Shown here piece after piece: positions 45,112 to 55,783 of a DNA stretch of 64,000 bases. The translations under genes were made by a program, and so were the position numbers. The notes beneath the pieces are model-generated. The model worked only from the letters and a program-made list of their open reading frames with translations. It made no database searches and had not been told where the DNA came from. Each line of letters starts with the position of its first letter. Position 1 is the stretch's first letter. The stretch covers positions 4,278,001 to 4,342,000 of the forward strand of contig OY725489.1 in NCBI GenBank assembly GCA_963281255.1. Direction: 5' to 3'. The stretch is from Aphrocallistes beatrix (Eukaryota; Porifera; Hexactinellida; Sceptrulophora; Aphrocallistidae).

Positions 45112-45927
45112 TTAATAATCACTGGAACTTGGAGGATAGAAAGGTCCTGAAGGGAAACTCTTAGGGTAGGATGGCGGAGCAAATGGTCCTGCGAATGGAT
45201 GCATATGAGGCTGTGTCAAGGCAGATAACATCGCTTTTTGGTTTGCGATCATCTCTGGTAGATTCTGCAACATATCTCCTATTCTCTGCATATGCGATTC
45301 AATTCTCTCTAAACTTGACTCTATTCTTTTGACTACAGCCAACTTCTCTTCTTCCTTCTCTAACAAAATCTGTTTAGTATTTGTCAGTTGCATATCTGCA
45401 GTTGCGCCAGATAGTGGGTACGAAAACTTTATTTTTCGACTGGGTAGTCCCGCCAGGTTGGGTTGCTCATCATCCGTTGAAAACAGAGGGCTTGTGACCA
45501 TTTGATCAGAATCATAAGACACTTGGGAGTGAGTAGGTTCATTCGTGATGTCTACCCCAGAAGCGATGCCCTCAAATAATTGTTTCCCTTTGATGCTTTG
45601 GATTTTCTCCTCCAGTGGAGTTAGTTCACTTCCAGGGGGACCTCCGCCAGTTTTTTTCATCGAAGCAAGCTTATCGGCAATTAGTGGTTTATGCTTGCTC
45701 AGGAGGTTGGACCACTTTTTGAGGACATCGTCTCGATTCCTTGATGTGCCATGAAGTGTTGACAATCCAGACGCGACTTCATCCCAAACTGTGTTCTTCT
45801 CTTCGAAATTGAAGGAAGCACTCAAACTGCCAAACAGTTGGGATTTTCTCTCCTGAATTAAATCCACTAAGGAGTTTATTTCTTCAGAGGAAAAGTTTTT
45901 CGCCCGGGGTTTGGATTTTTCTGCCAT
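45112..45927 (-). CDS. Harbinger accessory protein with Myb/SANT-like domain
   Basis: The open frame is 271 codons. Residues about 8-95 form a Myb/SANT-like trihelical DNA-binding domain (KNFSSEEINSLVDLIQERKS, NTVWDEVASGL, VLKKWSNLLSKHK), as in Harbinger Myb-like proteins and MSANTD/NAIF1 relatives. LTPLEEKIQSIKG follows; the middle is acidic and Ser/Thr-rich; about residues 185-235 are a probable coiled coil (LEKEEEKLAVVKRIESSLER); the tail is Pro/Ser/Phe-rich. It lies tail-to-tail with the transposase, 294 bp apart. No frameshift or stop is visible, so both genes of the element are open. Confidence 0.88.
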   Translation of the reverse strand: MAEKSKPRAKNFSSEEINSLVDLIQERKSQLFGSLSASFNFEEKNTVWDEVASGLSTLHGTSRNRDDVLKKWSNLLSKHKPLIADKLASMKKTGGGPPGSELTPLEEKIQSIKGKQLFEGIASGVDITNEPTHSQVSYDSDQMVTSPLFSTDDEQPNLAGLPSRKIKFSYPLSGATADMQLTNTKQILLEKEEEKLAVVKRIESSLERIESHMQRIGDMLQNLPEMIANQKAMLSALTQPHMHPFAGPFAPPSYPKSFPSGPFYPPSSSDY

Positions 45928-46099
45928 TAGTTTCAGTATTTCTTATTCCGTGAGATATTTCGAATTTATTTGTTCTTGTTTCCAGCAGTAGTTTATATAG
46001 TAGTTTGTTTTCAGATGTTTGTTCTGGAAAACGTTTGTAGAATAATTATTCATATTCTATAGTAGATATTCGCTAACTTCCATTTAGATCACATACTTA

Positions 46100-46750
46100 A
46101 GTATAATCATTTTAATACGTCATGGATGTCATGGATATATTTAGACAATTAGATTCTTTACGCATCTCAATCACTCTTCGAAAACATTTGTATTCTAATA
46201 ATATTCAAGCAGTTATTCGCCAGCTTCCAATTAGATCATTTTAATACGTCATGGATGTCATGGATATATTTAGACAATTAGATTCTTTACGCATCTCAAT
46301 CACTCTTCGAAAACATTTGTATTCTAATAATATTCTAGCAGTTATTCGCCAGCTTCCAATTAGATCATTTTAATACGTCATGGATGTCATGGATATATTT
46401 AGACAATTAGATTCTTTACGCATCTCAATCACTCTTCGAAAACATTTGTATTCTAATAATATTCTAGCAGTTATTCGCCAGCTTCCAATTAGATCATTTT
46501 AATACGTCATGGATGTCATGGATATATTTAGACAATTAGATTCTTTACGCATCTCAATCACTCTTCGAAAACATTTGTATTCTAATAATATTCAAGCAGT
46601 TATTCGCCAACTTCCAATTAGATCATTTTATACGTCATGGATGTCATGGATATATTTAGACAATTAGATTCTTTACGCATCTCAATCACTCTTCGAAAAC
46701 ATTTGTATTCTAATAATAGTCTAGCAGTTATTCGCCAACTTTCATTTTAA
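46100..46750. repeat. 129-bp tandem repeat, five units
   Basis: CATGGATGTCATGGATATAT recurs at 46,121, 46,250, 46,379, 46,508 and 46,636, that is every 129 or 128 bases, with very few differences between units. It lies between the Myb-like gene promoter and the right terminus. Low divergence indicates recent amplification. Confidence 0.95.
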
Positions 46751-46869
46751 TACCACAGATAGAACTGACAAAACACTCCTAGCGCGGCAATGATTCATAC
46801 AACAGAAATAAAAACTGCCTACAAGCTTTTATATTAATTTATAGACCGACGAAACACTATTTACAAAAT

Positions 46870-47157
46870 AATTTAAGAGTTAAGTCAACCCCAGACATGA
46901 CTTAAGTTTAAAACTAAATATTTGCTTAAGTTTAAGCAAATACTTAGTTTTTGCTTAAAGTTAAGCAAATACTTAGTTTTTGCTTAAGTTTAGCTTAGTG
47001 AATACCAACTTAAGCAAAACTTAAGTTTAACTTAAGTTTTGCTTAACTTTAAGCAAATACTTAAGTTTTGCTTAAGTTTTGCTTAAGTTTAAGCAAATAC
47101 TTAGTTTTTGCTTAAAGTTAAGCAAAACTTAAGTTAAGAAGTTTAGTGAATAAGGGC
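46870..47157. repeat. Subterminal CTTAAG/TTAGTTTTTGC repeats
   Basis: Multiple copies of AAGCAAATACTTAGTTTTTGC and of its reversed form AACTTAAGTTTTGC face each other, ending GAATAAGGGCCC. Compare the array at 26,336-27,290. Confidence 0.75.
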
Positions 47158-48013
47158 CCAGGACACATTTACTCTCTCATATAATGTTTTTATTTAAATT
47201 TTTATTCGCATAACTTATTTCATCATTGCACAAATCCTTGATCAAAGAAAGCACTCAAATGAAGACAAGCTCTTTCCCTGCCATCAACAAACACAAGACT
47301 CCCGCCTAACATGATGTGTATTCATATTATCTTATTTTTATCATGTTGATTATTCGTATGATTACGAATACAGTCGACTCTCGTTAACACGTACACCAAG
47401 GGACCGTGGAGATTTGTACTCCTTATCCGGAGTACGTATTAACCGAAGTATGTACATAGCCACATCTGTCCAAAATACTTAATATACATAGTGATAACTA
47501 CGTGAGAGTATGAAATTGTACTTGTCAAATAGAGAACTCATTATCCATGTTGTATTAACGAGATTCGACTGTATTTTTATTGAGAAATATCTGTCTAGTA
47601 TCTATCTACGTACATACTACGTACCATATTCAAAGTGCTCGTAGGCACACACCTGTTCGTATTATCCGTGTTCGTATTAACCGATGTATTTAGTGTTGAA
47701 AACGCACTGAAGGAGACCCACAAATCGTACTTATTATCCGATATTTCGTCTTATCCGTGTTCGTGTTAACCGGAGTTCGTTTGTTTATATTTTGCCATAG
47801 ATTAGGTTGGGGAATCAAAACTTGTAGTTCTTATCCGATTGTACTCCTTATCCGTGTTCGTATTAACGAGAGTCGACTTTATATTGATGCTTTAATGATT
47901 TTTATGTTGTGCTATAGGTGATCTACGTTTGATCATATAGAGAAGTATAAAAGCACAGTTATTAAGTCGGATCATCGTTTTTCTAGTTAGGTTAATATCT
48001 CGCCAATAAGAAA
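47158..48013. repeat. Second copy of the 2,480-2,840 segment, with a MITE inside
   Basis: It matches 2,480-2,840 closely apart from small deletions near 47,265 and 47,290 and the 509-bp insertion at 47,371-47,879. Similarity breaks at about 48,013, where the satellite-bearing insertion begins, and resumes at 50,716. Confidence 0.85.
47371..47879. mobile_element. pogo/Tigger-like MITE, copy 1
   Basis: The ends CAGTCGACTCTCGTTAA and TTAACGAGAGTCGACTT are inverted, with TA on both sides (47,369-47,370 and 47,880-47,881). The duplicated segment at 2,700-2,720 reads GAATATATTGATGC with a single TA, which is the empty site. The interior repeats TTATCCGTGTTCGTATTAAC-like words. Copy 2 is at 55,784. 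Confidence 0.95.
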
Positions 48014-48262
48014 AAAATGTCGGTCGACAGACCGATAGTGCAGCTCCAGGAAGTGACTCGAAGGAACATGTAATATAAATATCGGATTACATCGTGAATT
48101 ACTAATCTTACGGTATTCTAAGTGTGAAATTTAGAATCTACATATTAAAATACCCTATATTTGCCATTGAGAGCTAGCTTTTAGCTCAAAATAAGTTTTT
48201 TTTAAAAAGGTGTAAAATATGTATATATACTACATATGTTAGAAACTCATAAAATACTTATA

Positions 48263-49210
48263 CAATGTGTTCGGAAATTATTGAGACTAGACTTTAACTT
48301 AATGAAGTATCAAACCTGTACTTGGAAAGAGTATTATAATTTCAGTATAACTTCATGTATGTATTTTCTTACTATATTTACATTGTTTTGAGTTACACTA
48401 TCATACCATGTGATTACCCAGCATCTTTTCTAGAATGCAAACTCATTCTTTGTCTCAGTTTTCGTCAAAATTCCAACCACAGTTTGCTATGGTATAGCAA
48501 TGTTTTCTTCTATACAGCTTAATTTAGTTATAGAAATATCTAAGCACGTAGTATATATCTTGTAGTTGTGCAATTCTTGCGTATTTGTTCAAGGGATTCG
48601 GAAAGATATAGGCTCTGAAAGTCAGAATTAGGGGTGTGATTGAGGCCCGCAGAGAATAACAACGTAAAAAGTGGAATTTAGCCCATTAAATTCACAATTT
48701 TGAACTTAACTTGTTTAACGTAATGGAATAACTAATAATTAGTGCTATTTGTGGGGATTGACTACAAATACAATTATATTTTCTAAAATTCAATTTTTTT
48801 TTCTCGAGAAATTTGATTATTGTAGGGTAATCACTGGCACACCCCTAATTCTGACTTTCAGAGCCTATATCTTTCCGAATCCCTTGAACAAATCCGCAAG
48901 AATTGCACAACTACAAGATATATACATGCTTAGATATTTCTATAACTAAATTAAGCGGTATAGAAGAAAACATTGCTATACCATAGCAAACTGTGGTTGG
49001 AATTTTGACGAAAACTGAGACAAAGAATGAGTTTGCATTCTAGAAAAGATGCTGGGTAATCACATGGTATGATAGTGTAACTCAAAACAATGTAAATATA
49101 GTAAGAAAATACATACATGAAGTTATACTGAAATTATAATACTCTTTCCAAGTACAGGTTTGATACTTCATTAAGTTAAAGTCTAGTCTCAATAATTTCC
49201 GAACACACTG
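48263..49210. mobile_element. Palindromic Tc1/mariner-type MITE, copy 2
   Basis: 948 bp, nearly identical to copy 1 (36,426-37,361), with TA on both sides (48,261-48,262 and 49,211-49,212). The first base change in the left end (CAATGTGTTCGG) differs from the right end. Long near-perfect arms as in copy 1. Confidence 0.93.
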
Positions 49211-49419
49211 TATGACCACTTTCAAAGTGTTAAAATCAGAATCTACACATTAAAATATCCTATATTAGCCGTTGAGAACTCGCTTTTAACTCAAAATAAG
49301 ATTTTTTCGAAAGGTGTGAAAATATGTATATTTACATATGTTAAAAACTCAGAAAATATAAATACGATTACTTTCAAAGTGTTAAAATCGAAATCTACGT
49401 ATTAAAATATCATATATTA

Positions 49420-50689
49420 CTTAGGTCATTTCAAAAGTACTGATCACTCCCCACCAATTTGACATTAAGCAACCACTGATGTGTTATTTAATTAAATATT
49501 CTCGAAATAGTCTCCCTTGACGCGAATACACTCCTTTAGACGGTCTACCCAGCAGTAGAATGTCTTTTTATACTCCGTCTGTGGGATCGATTTCAGGTAC
49601 TTATGAATGGCGAATCCGATCTCCATTCGACTAGTGAACTCCTTATCAGAGAGATGACTTTTCAGCTTTAAAACAACCAGAAGTCACAAGGACTTAGGTC
49701 AGGGGAATAGGGATGGTGATTCAGTGTTTGCATCCCTATATCCTTGATGTATGCGGCGATTTGTTTAGTTTTATCGCTACTGGCATTGTCATGTAGAAGT
49801 CTTATTCCACGAGGACCAGTTCTCGGCCGACGCTCTGCCGACTTCTGCGAGTACACGAGTGCAATAAAAGTTCCAGTAACATTCTGGCCCTTCGGAACGC
49901 AAACTTGAGCCATTGGGCCGTAGGCGTCAAATGCAATTGCGTACAATACCTTCTTTGCACGGAAATCTAGACGCGTTTTTTTAGGTCGGGGTTCGCCCAG
50001 ATGCAGCCAACACTTAGATTTTTCCTTGGATTTAGGTTGTGAATAGTAAATCTTGTTGTGAATAGTCAATCTTAAGTTTCATCTATTGTTACTATCTCAT
50101 AGAGTCGTCTTGCATAAAATTTTTCGTAATGTAGAAGATTTTCACAACATTCTACCCTCTGTTTCATCTGGGCCTCTGACAGCCAATACGGCACCCTCCG
50201 AGCGCAAACCTTCCTTACTCCGAGATCTTCCTTCAGAAAGCGGTAAATACTTCCCGTTGAGATATCCATATGCCTAGAAATCTCTCCAATAGAGCAGCAA
50301 GGGTCATTTCGAAGAAATTAACCAACTAACTCAATTGAGGGTTAACAGGTTGCAGATTTAGGCCTACCAGTCCGAGGCTCATCTTCAATGCTGTCTCTTC
50401 ACTCTCTAAATAGTTGAGCCCATCTTCTAACTGTGGAATAAGGAAGTGCTTGATATACGCCCTTTGCTCTTGCTCAATAATTGACGATTTTGAAGCCATA
50501 AATATATAAGTAGCCAAAACTGACAAGATTGAAATGGTGATTATAAGAAAAATACTTATGCTATCTTAAAATTTCTTTTAGATATTAGGAGAGAATGGGC
50601 AATGCTATCTGGATTATATTAATTGGTGCATTAGATATACACGAGCTGTCAAAAATCAATAGTGATCAGTACTTTTGAAATGACCTAAG
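49420..50689 (-). mobile_element. Mariner element with complete ends, copy 2
   Basis: Ends match copy 1 (31,549-32,780), with TA at 49,418-49,419 and 50,690-50,691. The flanks, once joined, restore the 151-bp-repeat wording CATATATTAGCCGTTG. 1,270 bp. Confidence 0.95.
49492..50499 (-). pseudogene. Mariner transposase, copy 2 (frameshifted)
   Basis: The start MASKSSIIEQEQRAYIKH is at 50499. Segments then fall in different frames: DISTGSIYRFLKEDLGVRKV near 50,270, with MKQRVECCENLL and TIDET (first Asp near 50,080), then VPKGQNVTGTF, LLHDNASSDKTKQ (second Asp, near 49,790) and PYSPDLSPCDFWLF (third Asp, near 49,690). It keeps parts that copy 1 lost (the middle region) and lacks parts copy 1 kept, so the two copies decayed independently. 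HTKQ-type residues after NASS are changed (SDKT). Confidence 0.9.
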
Positions 50690-50715
50690 TAGCCGTTGGA
50701 AACTCGCTTTTAGTT

Positions 50716-51850
50716 TAATTAATGGTTTGTAATTAGACGATGAAAAAACAAAGGTAGCTACCATTAATCCAACCCTGATACTAGCAAAGTCAACAAAATA
50801 AGAAGTTAGAGGCAGATCCATTATGAGTAAACGATGCAAAGAAATACCTCAATCCATATTCAGTTGATAAAGTGTCAAGCCATGTATTGCACACACACTA
50901 TCTACTAACTGCGACAAGACATCCAATATACGAATTAACCTTCCTCAAATTCTCACAAACACTACTTGTTGTGCAGTAAGGTTATCACACCACCGCTTCG
51001 TAGCTCTATTTTGCATGGAGAGGAACAGGGAGATGGCTATTAGGGGAGGAGGAGGCCATCATAGTAAATCCAATTCACCTAGAGAGGAACGAGAAGCTAG
51101 AAGGAAGATTACAGACTCTGCATAGCTTTACTTATATATTCACCTTTATATGTATTTTATAAAATATAATTAATATTTACTTATTTATTATTATTACGGC
51201 ACAGAAGTTAAAGTATATATTGTACAGAAATCTCTGGTAACAAGATCGTATTTAAAGTCAACGCACATAGTCACATGCGATTTGGGGCTAAAAAGTTTAC
51301 CAAAAATCGGCATTACATTTATACAAGGATCCGATTTCTACTGTATTCATTCGAAATGGGCTTTATTGGGGAGTCTTGTTATCAATAATATTCCCAACCA
51401 GGTGCTCCTGGTTCCATGTTTTTCCAAATTTCCATCGAGTTGAGTTTGGAAAATAGAATACCCTTACAATTGATCCAGAATTAAAATTCTCCCATTTGAA
51501 CTTGGTTTTCCGCAATTGCAATGCTTATTTTTAACATACATACGTAACTTAAAATTATATATCTTCTGCATATACACATAAATAGATGTGTAGATATATA
51601 GTATAATCTTACTCTGTTGCCAGGATTCAACTATTAGCTAATTTGCTGTATCAATTTGATATGATCCAGACAACTATATTTTTCGCTAAATGAAATCGAT
51701 CACATTATGTCTTGGACACCTGTGACTTGCCTCATCTTGCCTGCTTCACCTACTAGCAAGAACGTGAGCTTAATTAATTAATAATATTATTGCTATGTGT
51801 ACTGAAAAATCCAAAATTCCAACATTCCAATTGCTAGTATGGACAAATTC
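50716..51850. repeat. Second copy of the 2,945-4,050 segment
   Basis: Matches in order to about 4,040 (TTGCTATGTGTACTGAAAAA), with scattered indels. No gene is recognised in either copy. Confidence 0.85.
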
Positions 51851-51865
51851 CTATCTTGAACATAA

Positions 51866-52163
51866 AGGTTTGTACTTTCATCAATGTGTAAGGTATTGAT
51901 AATCGACTCTAGGCGTCGTCGTGTTTCACACAGAAATAATTTACCTGTGCCCTAGCAAGCTTCAATCCTTAGGTACTCCTCCACAGTTACTACAATTTTT
52001 GTAGTCAAAATTTAGACACCATTTACCCGAATTGACCTAATTCATTATAATTTCTCCTGATATAATTGGAATTGAATCGAATCTTGATTGTGAAAATTTG
52101 ATCCGATTAGCTCAGTTTGTTCCAATAAGCGGAGTACTTCCAAGTAATTGTATCTTCATTTGT
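51866..52163. repeat. Downstream edge of the Mutator/PHD element, copy 3
   Basis: Matches 33,478-33,815, with about 60 bases missing near 51,978. The Helitron-like insertion starts at 52,164; copy 2 keeps the empty site (GTATCTTAAATACG at about 33,807). Confidence 0.7.
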
Positions 52164-52706
52164 ACAAGCGCGCTTCGCTTGCTTGCGGTGCGCGGATGGC
52201 GGACACTTTGTGTCCGCCGGAGGCTCCCTTCGGTCGCCTGCGGTCACCATTGATTAATTATATGGGGGATAACATCTCTAAATACATCTGCCTACTGTTA
52301 TAATCGAAATCGCACGAAAAATCACCAAAATTATCAAATTTTAAAATTTTGATGAGTAATGATGACGTCATAACAAAGTGATGAGTCATCATTTTTGATG
52401 GTATTTGCATCATGTGTGAGACATGTTAGTATACAGATTCTATTAAAATTTCAGCCTTCTATCTCCTATAATGGCTGAGTTATGCTCGAATAACTGTGTT
52501 GCTTAACTTTTTAAAATGTGACAATGACGTCATAATTCCATGATGAGTCGACATTTTCATCTGAGCTCAGAACTTACTGGAGCCATAGCCAAAAGACTCC
52601 CACATGCCAAAAATTAGCTTTCTATGACCTGCAGTTTCTTCAATCAATTCGTTACAGAGAGATATATATATATATATACACATTAATCGAGTTTTAATAG
52701 TAAGGA
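52164..52706 (-). mobile_element. Helitron-like non-autonomous element, minus orientation
   Basis: The 5' end is at 52,706 (TCCTTACTATTAAAACTCG on the minus strand). The 3' end is at 52,164 with GGACACTTTGTGTCC and GGAGGCTCCCTTCGG hairpins and a terminal AAGCGAAGCGCGCTTGT. There is no inverted repeat between ends and no clear target duplication. The uninterrupted counterpart is at about 33,807-33,825. Confidence 0.65.
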
Positions 52707-52901
52707 TATAGATATTTTAATTTTATCATATACAGTATATACGTATTAATAAAAAGGATTATGCTTATATTTTAAAAAACACACCAATAATTTGATGCAT
52801 TGTTTTCCGAATTAATGTATATATTAGCGATTTTATAAATAACAAAGGGATATGTTTATTTTAATGATGGTATGATACTACAGAAATTATATAGACGTAG
52901 A

Positions 52902-55303
52902 TTACACTTTATTCCACTCTTGCTCGCATTTCCTACAGATATAAGGGTCATCACCTATATCCGCTAACCATACATCTTCACAGCCAGTGTGATGCCAACT
53001 TTCACAGAAATCACATCCCACCCAGTCATCATTCTTCTGGTCTCTCAGAACTGGACAATCATGCATTCCGCATTTCTCGCAGATTTCATTATCATCCTTG
53101 TCAACGACAAGGATGGGAGAAGTGACTTCTTTACTGCAAGAAGAGGATAGCTCACTACCAAAGCATCCAGATTTATACGTAGTCGCGTCTTTTTCGCGTT
53201 TACGCCTTGAAGTTTCGGCAATCAGGAATTGACTCTTCAGAAAACGCCTGCGTCTTTAGTGAGTATCCTTCACAGCCTTTCTCTTGCATCTATTCCGTTC
53301 CTTATCCATCGTTACGAGGTGAGCTAGAGTCACATTAGTAGATTGCACCCCTATATCCGCTAAGATTGATGCGAGTATCAATGGGCCTTCATTGAAAGTT
53401 GACACAGCTATTGACGCAGAAGCTTGGAGAGAGTATTGTCCTACCCGTTTTCCTTTAGGAGCATTGTGCCAGAGAACTGAATGTAGAGATTCATTGGCAT
53501 TTTGTGTTAAACCAAGCGTCAAGGCGGAGCACATATCTAGGCTTGCAAACTTCAAAAAAACATCTTGCAGTCGTGATAACTCATCTACATTCAGATATGG
53601 TAGTCGCAGGTTGAGAGGTGGAATAGAACTATCTTCGACTGAAAGTGCAAGGGTCTTTTGAAAGTAGCACCAAGAGCTCTTCGAAAATGGACAACTTTCA
53701 TGCTTCTCACCCAAATGATCGAGTAGTGTATACAGAGCCTTTTGAATGTCTATCGCTGTTTTCCTTCTGTTCTGAACGATACAAGTGCGTAAAGATGGCC
53801 AATCCTCTGAACCTTTGAAGCGGGTATTGGTTTGGATGTTAACGTTTTCGTAGTTTTCTTCCTCAATGCCTTTTTTAATCTCCCTTGTGCATGCCCGATG
53901 CACTCCTCCTTTCGTAGATTTTCTAAGCCTTTGTATGGATCGCTTTCTCGTAACCGCTTAAAAGAGCTTGAGTCTCCATCGCCTACATATGTGGTATAAG
54001 CAAGAGAATGTTTGGTGACAGATCTAGCCCAAATTTCAAGTGCAGCTGAAGATTACATTCCTTGACTAGTCCCGAAATAATTTGCAGGACACTCGCCGGA
54101 ATGTTTCTTCCAGTATTCGCTATACTCGTCTGGATCGTCTTTCTTCCTCTCTTCAGTCCATTTGAGACATTTGCTGCACACGCGTTCATAGATGACGTAG
54201 TCTAATACCTTACCGCTATATACCTCAATTGCAGCCGCGAATCCTTGATTCGAATAATGGCCTCTTTGATGCCACGAACCATCGTAACTTACACTACAAT
54301 TCTTACAGTCTGGGATATTTGAAGTGTCGGCTGTGTCGCGTACAAGTTTAGCTGACATGGACATGGATTGCTGACAGATTGTATTTGCTGATTCGACCAA
54401 TTTCAAGAGGGAAACTTTGTTCATTCGCTTCCAGGTATTCTGTATTCCAAGGAGATTGCACGAGAGTAAGAAATCATTCCAACTCAGAGAGGTGCAGTGC
54501 ACTGCTAATAAAGCCCTCGCGTCCACTTCCGACTTTTTCCGGGATAGCATTTGGGGGTCATTCACGGATTCCGTGGGTTGCATGCCAATAGGCAGGGAAG
54601 TTGGGAATTCAGCTATAACAAGATGGCAATAGCTACACTTTAATAATAAATATGATTGTAAGCCATCTCGAAAGGCGTATTGATATAGATTGAGTGGTCC
54701 TGTACATTTTGGTTCAGTGCATCTTAATAGAGAGAATACCATGCTAAGTAAGTCCATGTCGATAATTTGAGTTCCATGGGGAATTAATTGATCACGAAAT
54801 GAGTGAGTTTCTTCTTTACGCAATTTGATGCTTATGAATTTAGTTGGATGGGGGAACTTTACTTGTTTGAATAGTTCGGATGTCGGCTTTGATGGTAGTC
54901 TCTTTGCAGGTAGTGGTGTGAAAGATGATTTTCTTTTCAGTCCTTCCCCTTTGCGAAACTTCCCAACGTTGACTTTTTTTACTCTTCTTTTGCCTCTGAG
55001 AGAAAAAGAAGGAACTTTCGTGGAATTATCCGAATCTTCAGAAGTCTGTGAAGACAAGGCAAAATGTGAGAAAGTAGATCTGAGCTCAGTAGGAGAGGTT
55101 GATGAAGGGATAACATCAGTTGGAGTATTTGGAACTTTGAATACGCAATCATCTTTAGTGACTGCTTGAGACAAGCCAAAGTCACTTGATTCTATACTAG
55201 AAGCGAAGGGAGATGGAATTCTAACCAGAGGGAGGTCAGCAATTCTAAAAATTGGAACAGTTTCTTGTTCCGAAGAAGACATATCTTGTTCTGAAAAAGA
55301 CAT
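52902..55303 (-). pseudogene. Mutator-like transposase with PHD finger, copy 3 (best preserved)
   Basis: An open frame of 416 codons runs from ATG 55303 to 54053. It covers a Ser/Thr-rich N-terminus (residues 1-95), the basic FRKGEGLKRKSSF patch, CxxC pairs around residue 225-240 (LLKCSYCHLVI), SYDGSWHQRGHYSNQG with the first Asp (about residue 345) and a CSKCLKW pair. After a stop and shifts the protein continues with VGDGDSSSFKR (second Asp), EECIGHAQGR (Cys-x2-His) and, in 53903-53256, LTQNANESLHSVLW (Glu). A Lys/Arg-rich linker follows, then a PHD-type finger (CEKCGMHDC, VGCDFCESWHHTGC, YICRKC) ending at 52902. All eight zinc ligands are present. Two other copies show the fusion is a property of the element. 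The gene is inactivated by a few lesions. Confidence 0.88.
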
Positions 55304-55431
55304 TGTATTATGTGTTCGTAATATATTTATCGATAAATTTTATCATTTTATTTCCCCATTTATACCAACTACGTATATATCTTGCATATAATGCTCTTTT
55401 AAAAATGTCTAATTTTAGACTCTATTACTAC

Positions 55432-55665
55432 TGATGGAATTCTCTAAAATTAAGTATACAGTATTGTTTATTTTTAGACTCTGGTTTCTATTTAGTACTG
55501 AAGGAATTCTCTCGTGCCATGCTTTGATTCGAAATAGACAAATTAAGTATACAGTATTGTTTATTTTTAGACTCTGGTTTCTATTTAGTACTGAAGAAAT
55601 TCTCTCCTGCCATGCTTTGATTTGAAATAGACAAATTAAGTATACAGTATTGTTTATTTTTAAAC
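55432..55665. repeat. 93-bp tandem repeat, about 2.5 units
   Basis: AAGTATACAGTATTGTTTAT recurs near 55,450, 55,543 and 55,637, with GACTCTGGTTTCTATTTAG between. ORFs on both strands here are repetitive and not considered genes. Confidence 0.85.
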
Positions 55666-55783
55666 GGTGAACAGTGACCCTATTTAGCGGAGTCAACTGT
55701 ATATATATATTTACACAAATAAACATTAATCGAGTTTAATAGTAAGGATTTGCATACAAAACGCATATGTTTTAATGCAGATA

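Larger units (their letters stand above)
43855..47157. mobile_element. PIF/Harbinger element, left end not found
   Basis: It comprises the two open genes, a 129-bp tandem array and a right terminus of ACTTAAG-type subterminal repeats ending GAATAAGGGCCC at 47,157. The sequence just outside (AGGACACATTTACTC) is the same as that after 2,480, where no element is present, which fixes the right boundary. The GGGCCC end is compatible with the Harbinger group, but attribution of this end to this element is inference. Confidence 0.6.
48014..50715. mobile_element. 151-bp-repeat insertion interrupting the duplicated segment
   Basis: It begins CGGTCGACAGACCGATAG, the exact complement of the edge block at 12,039-12,056, then runs into 151-bp-type units (48,100-48,262, 49,211-49,419, 50,690-50,715). 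A palindromic MITE and a mariner were inserted later. The right boundary is where similarity to 2,945 resumes. The family is unknown; a satellite-bearing transposon is possible. Confidence 0.6.

Noticed and set aside
46100..46750. CRISPR array
   Set aside because: The 129-bp units are directly tandem with no spacers, in a eukaryotic context.
55415..55726. 103-codon repetitive ORF on the minus strand
   Set aside because: Arises from a 93-bp tandem repeat (a multiple of three), so repeated peptides follow without coding selection.
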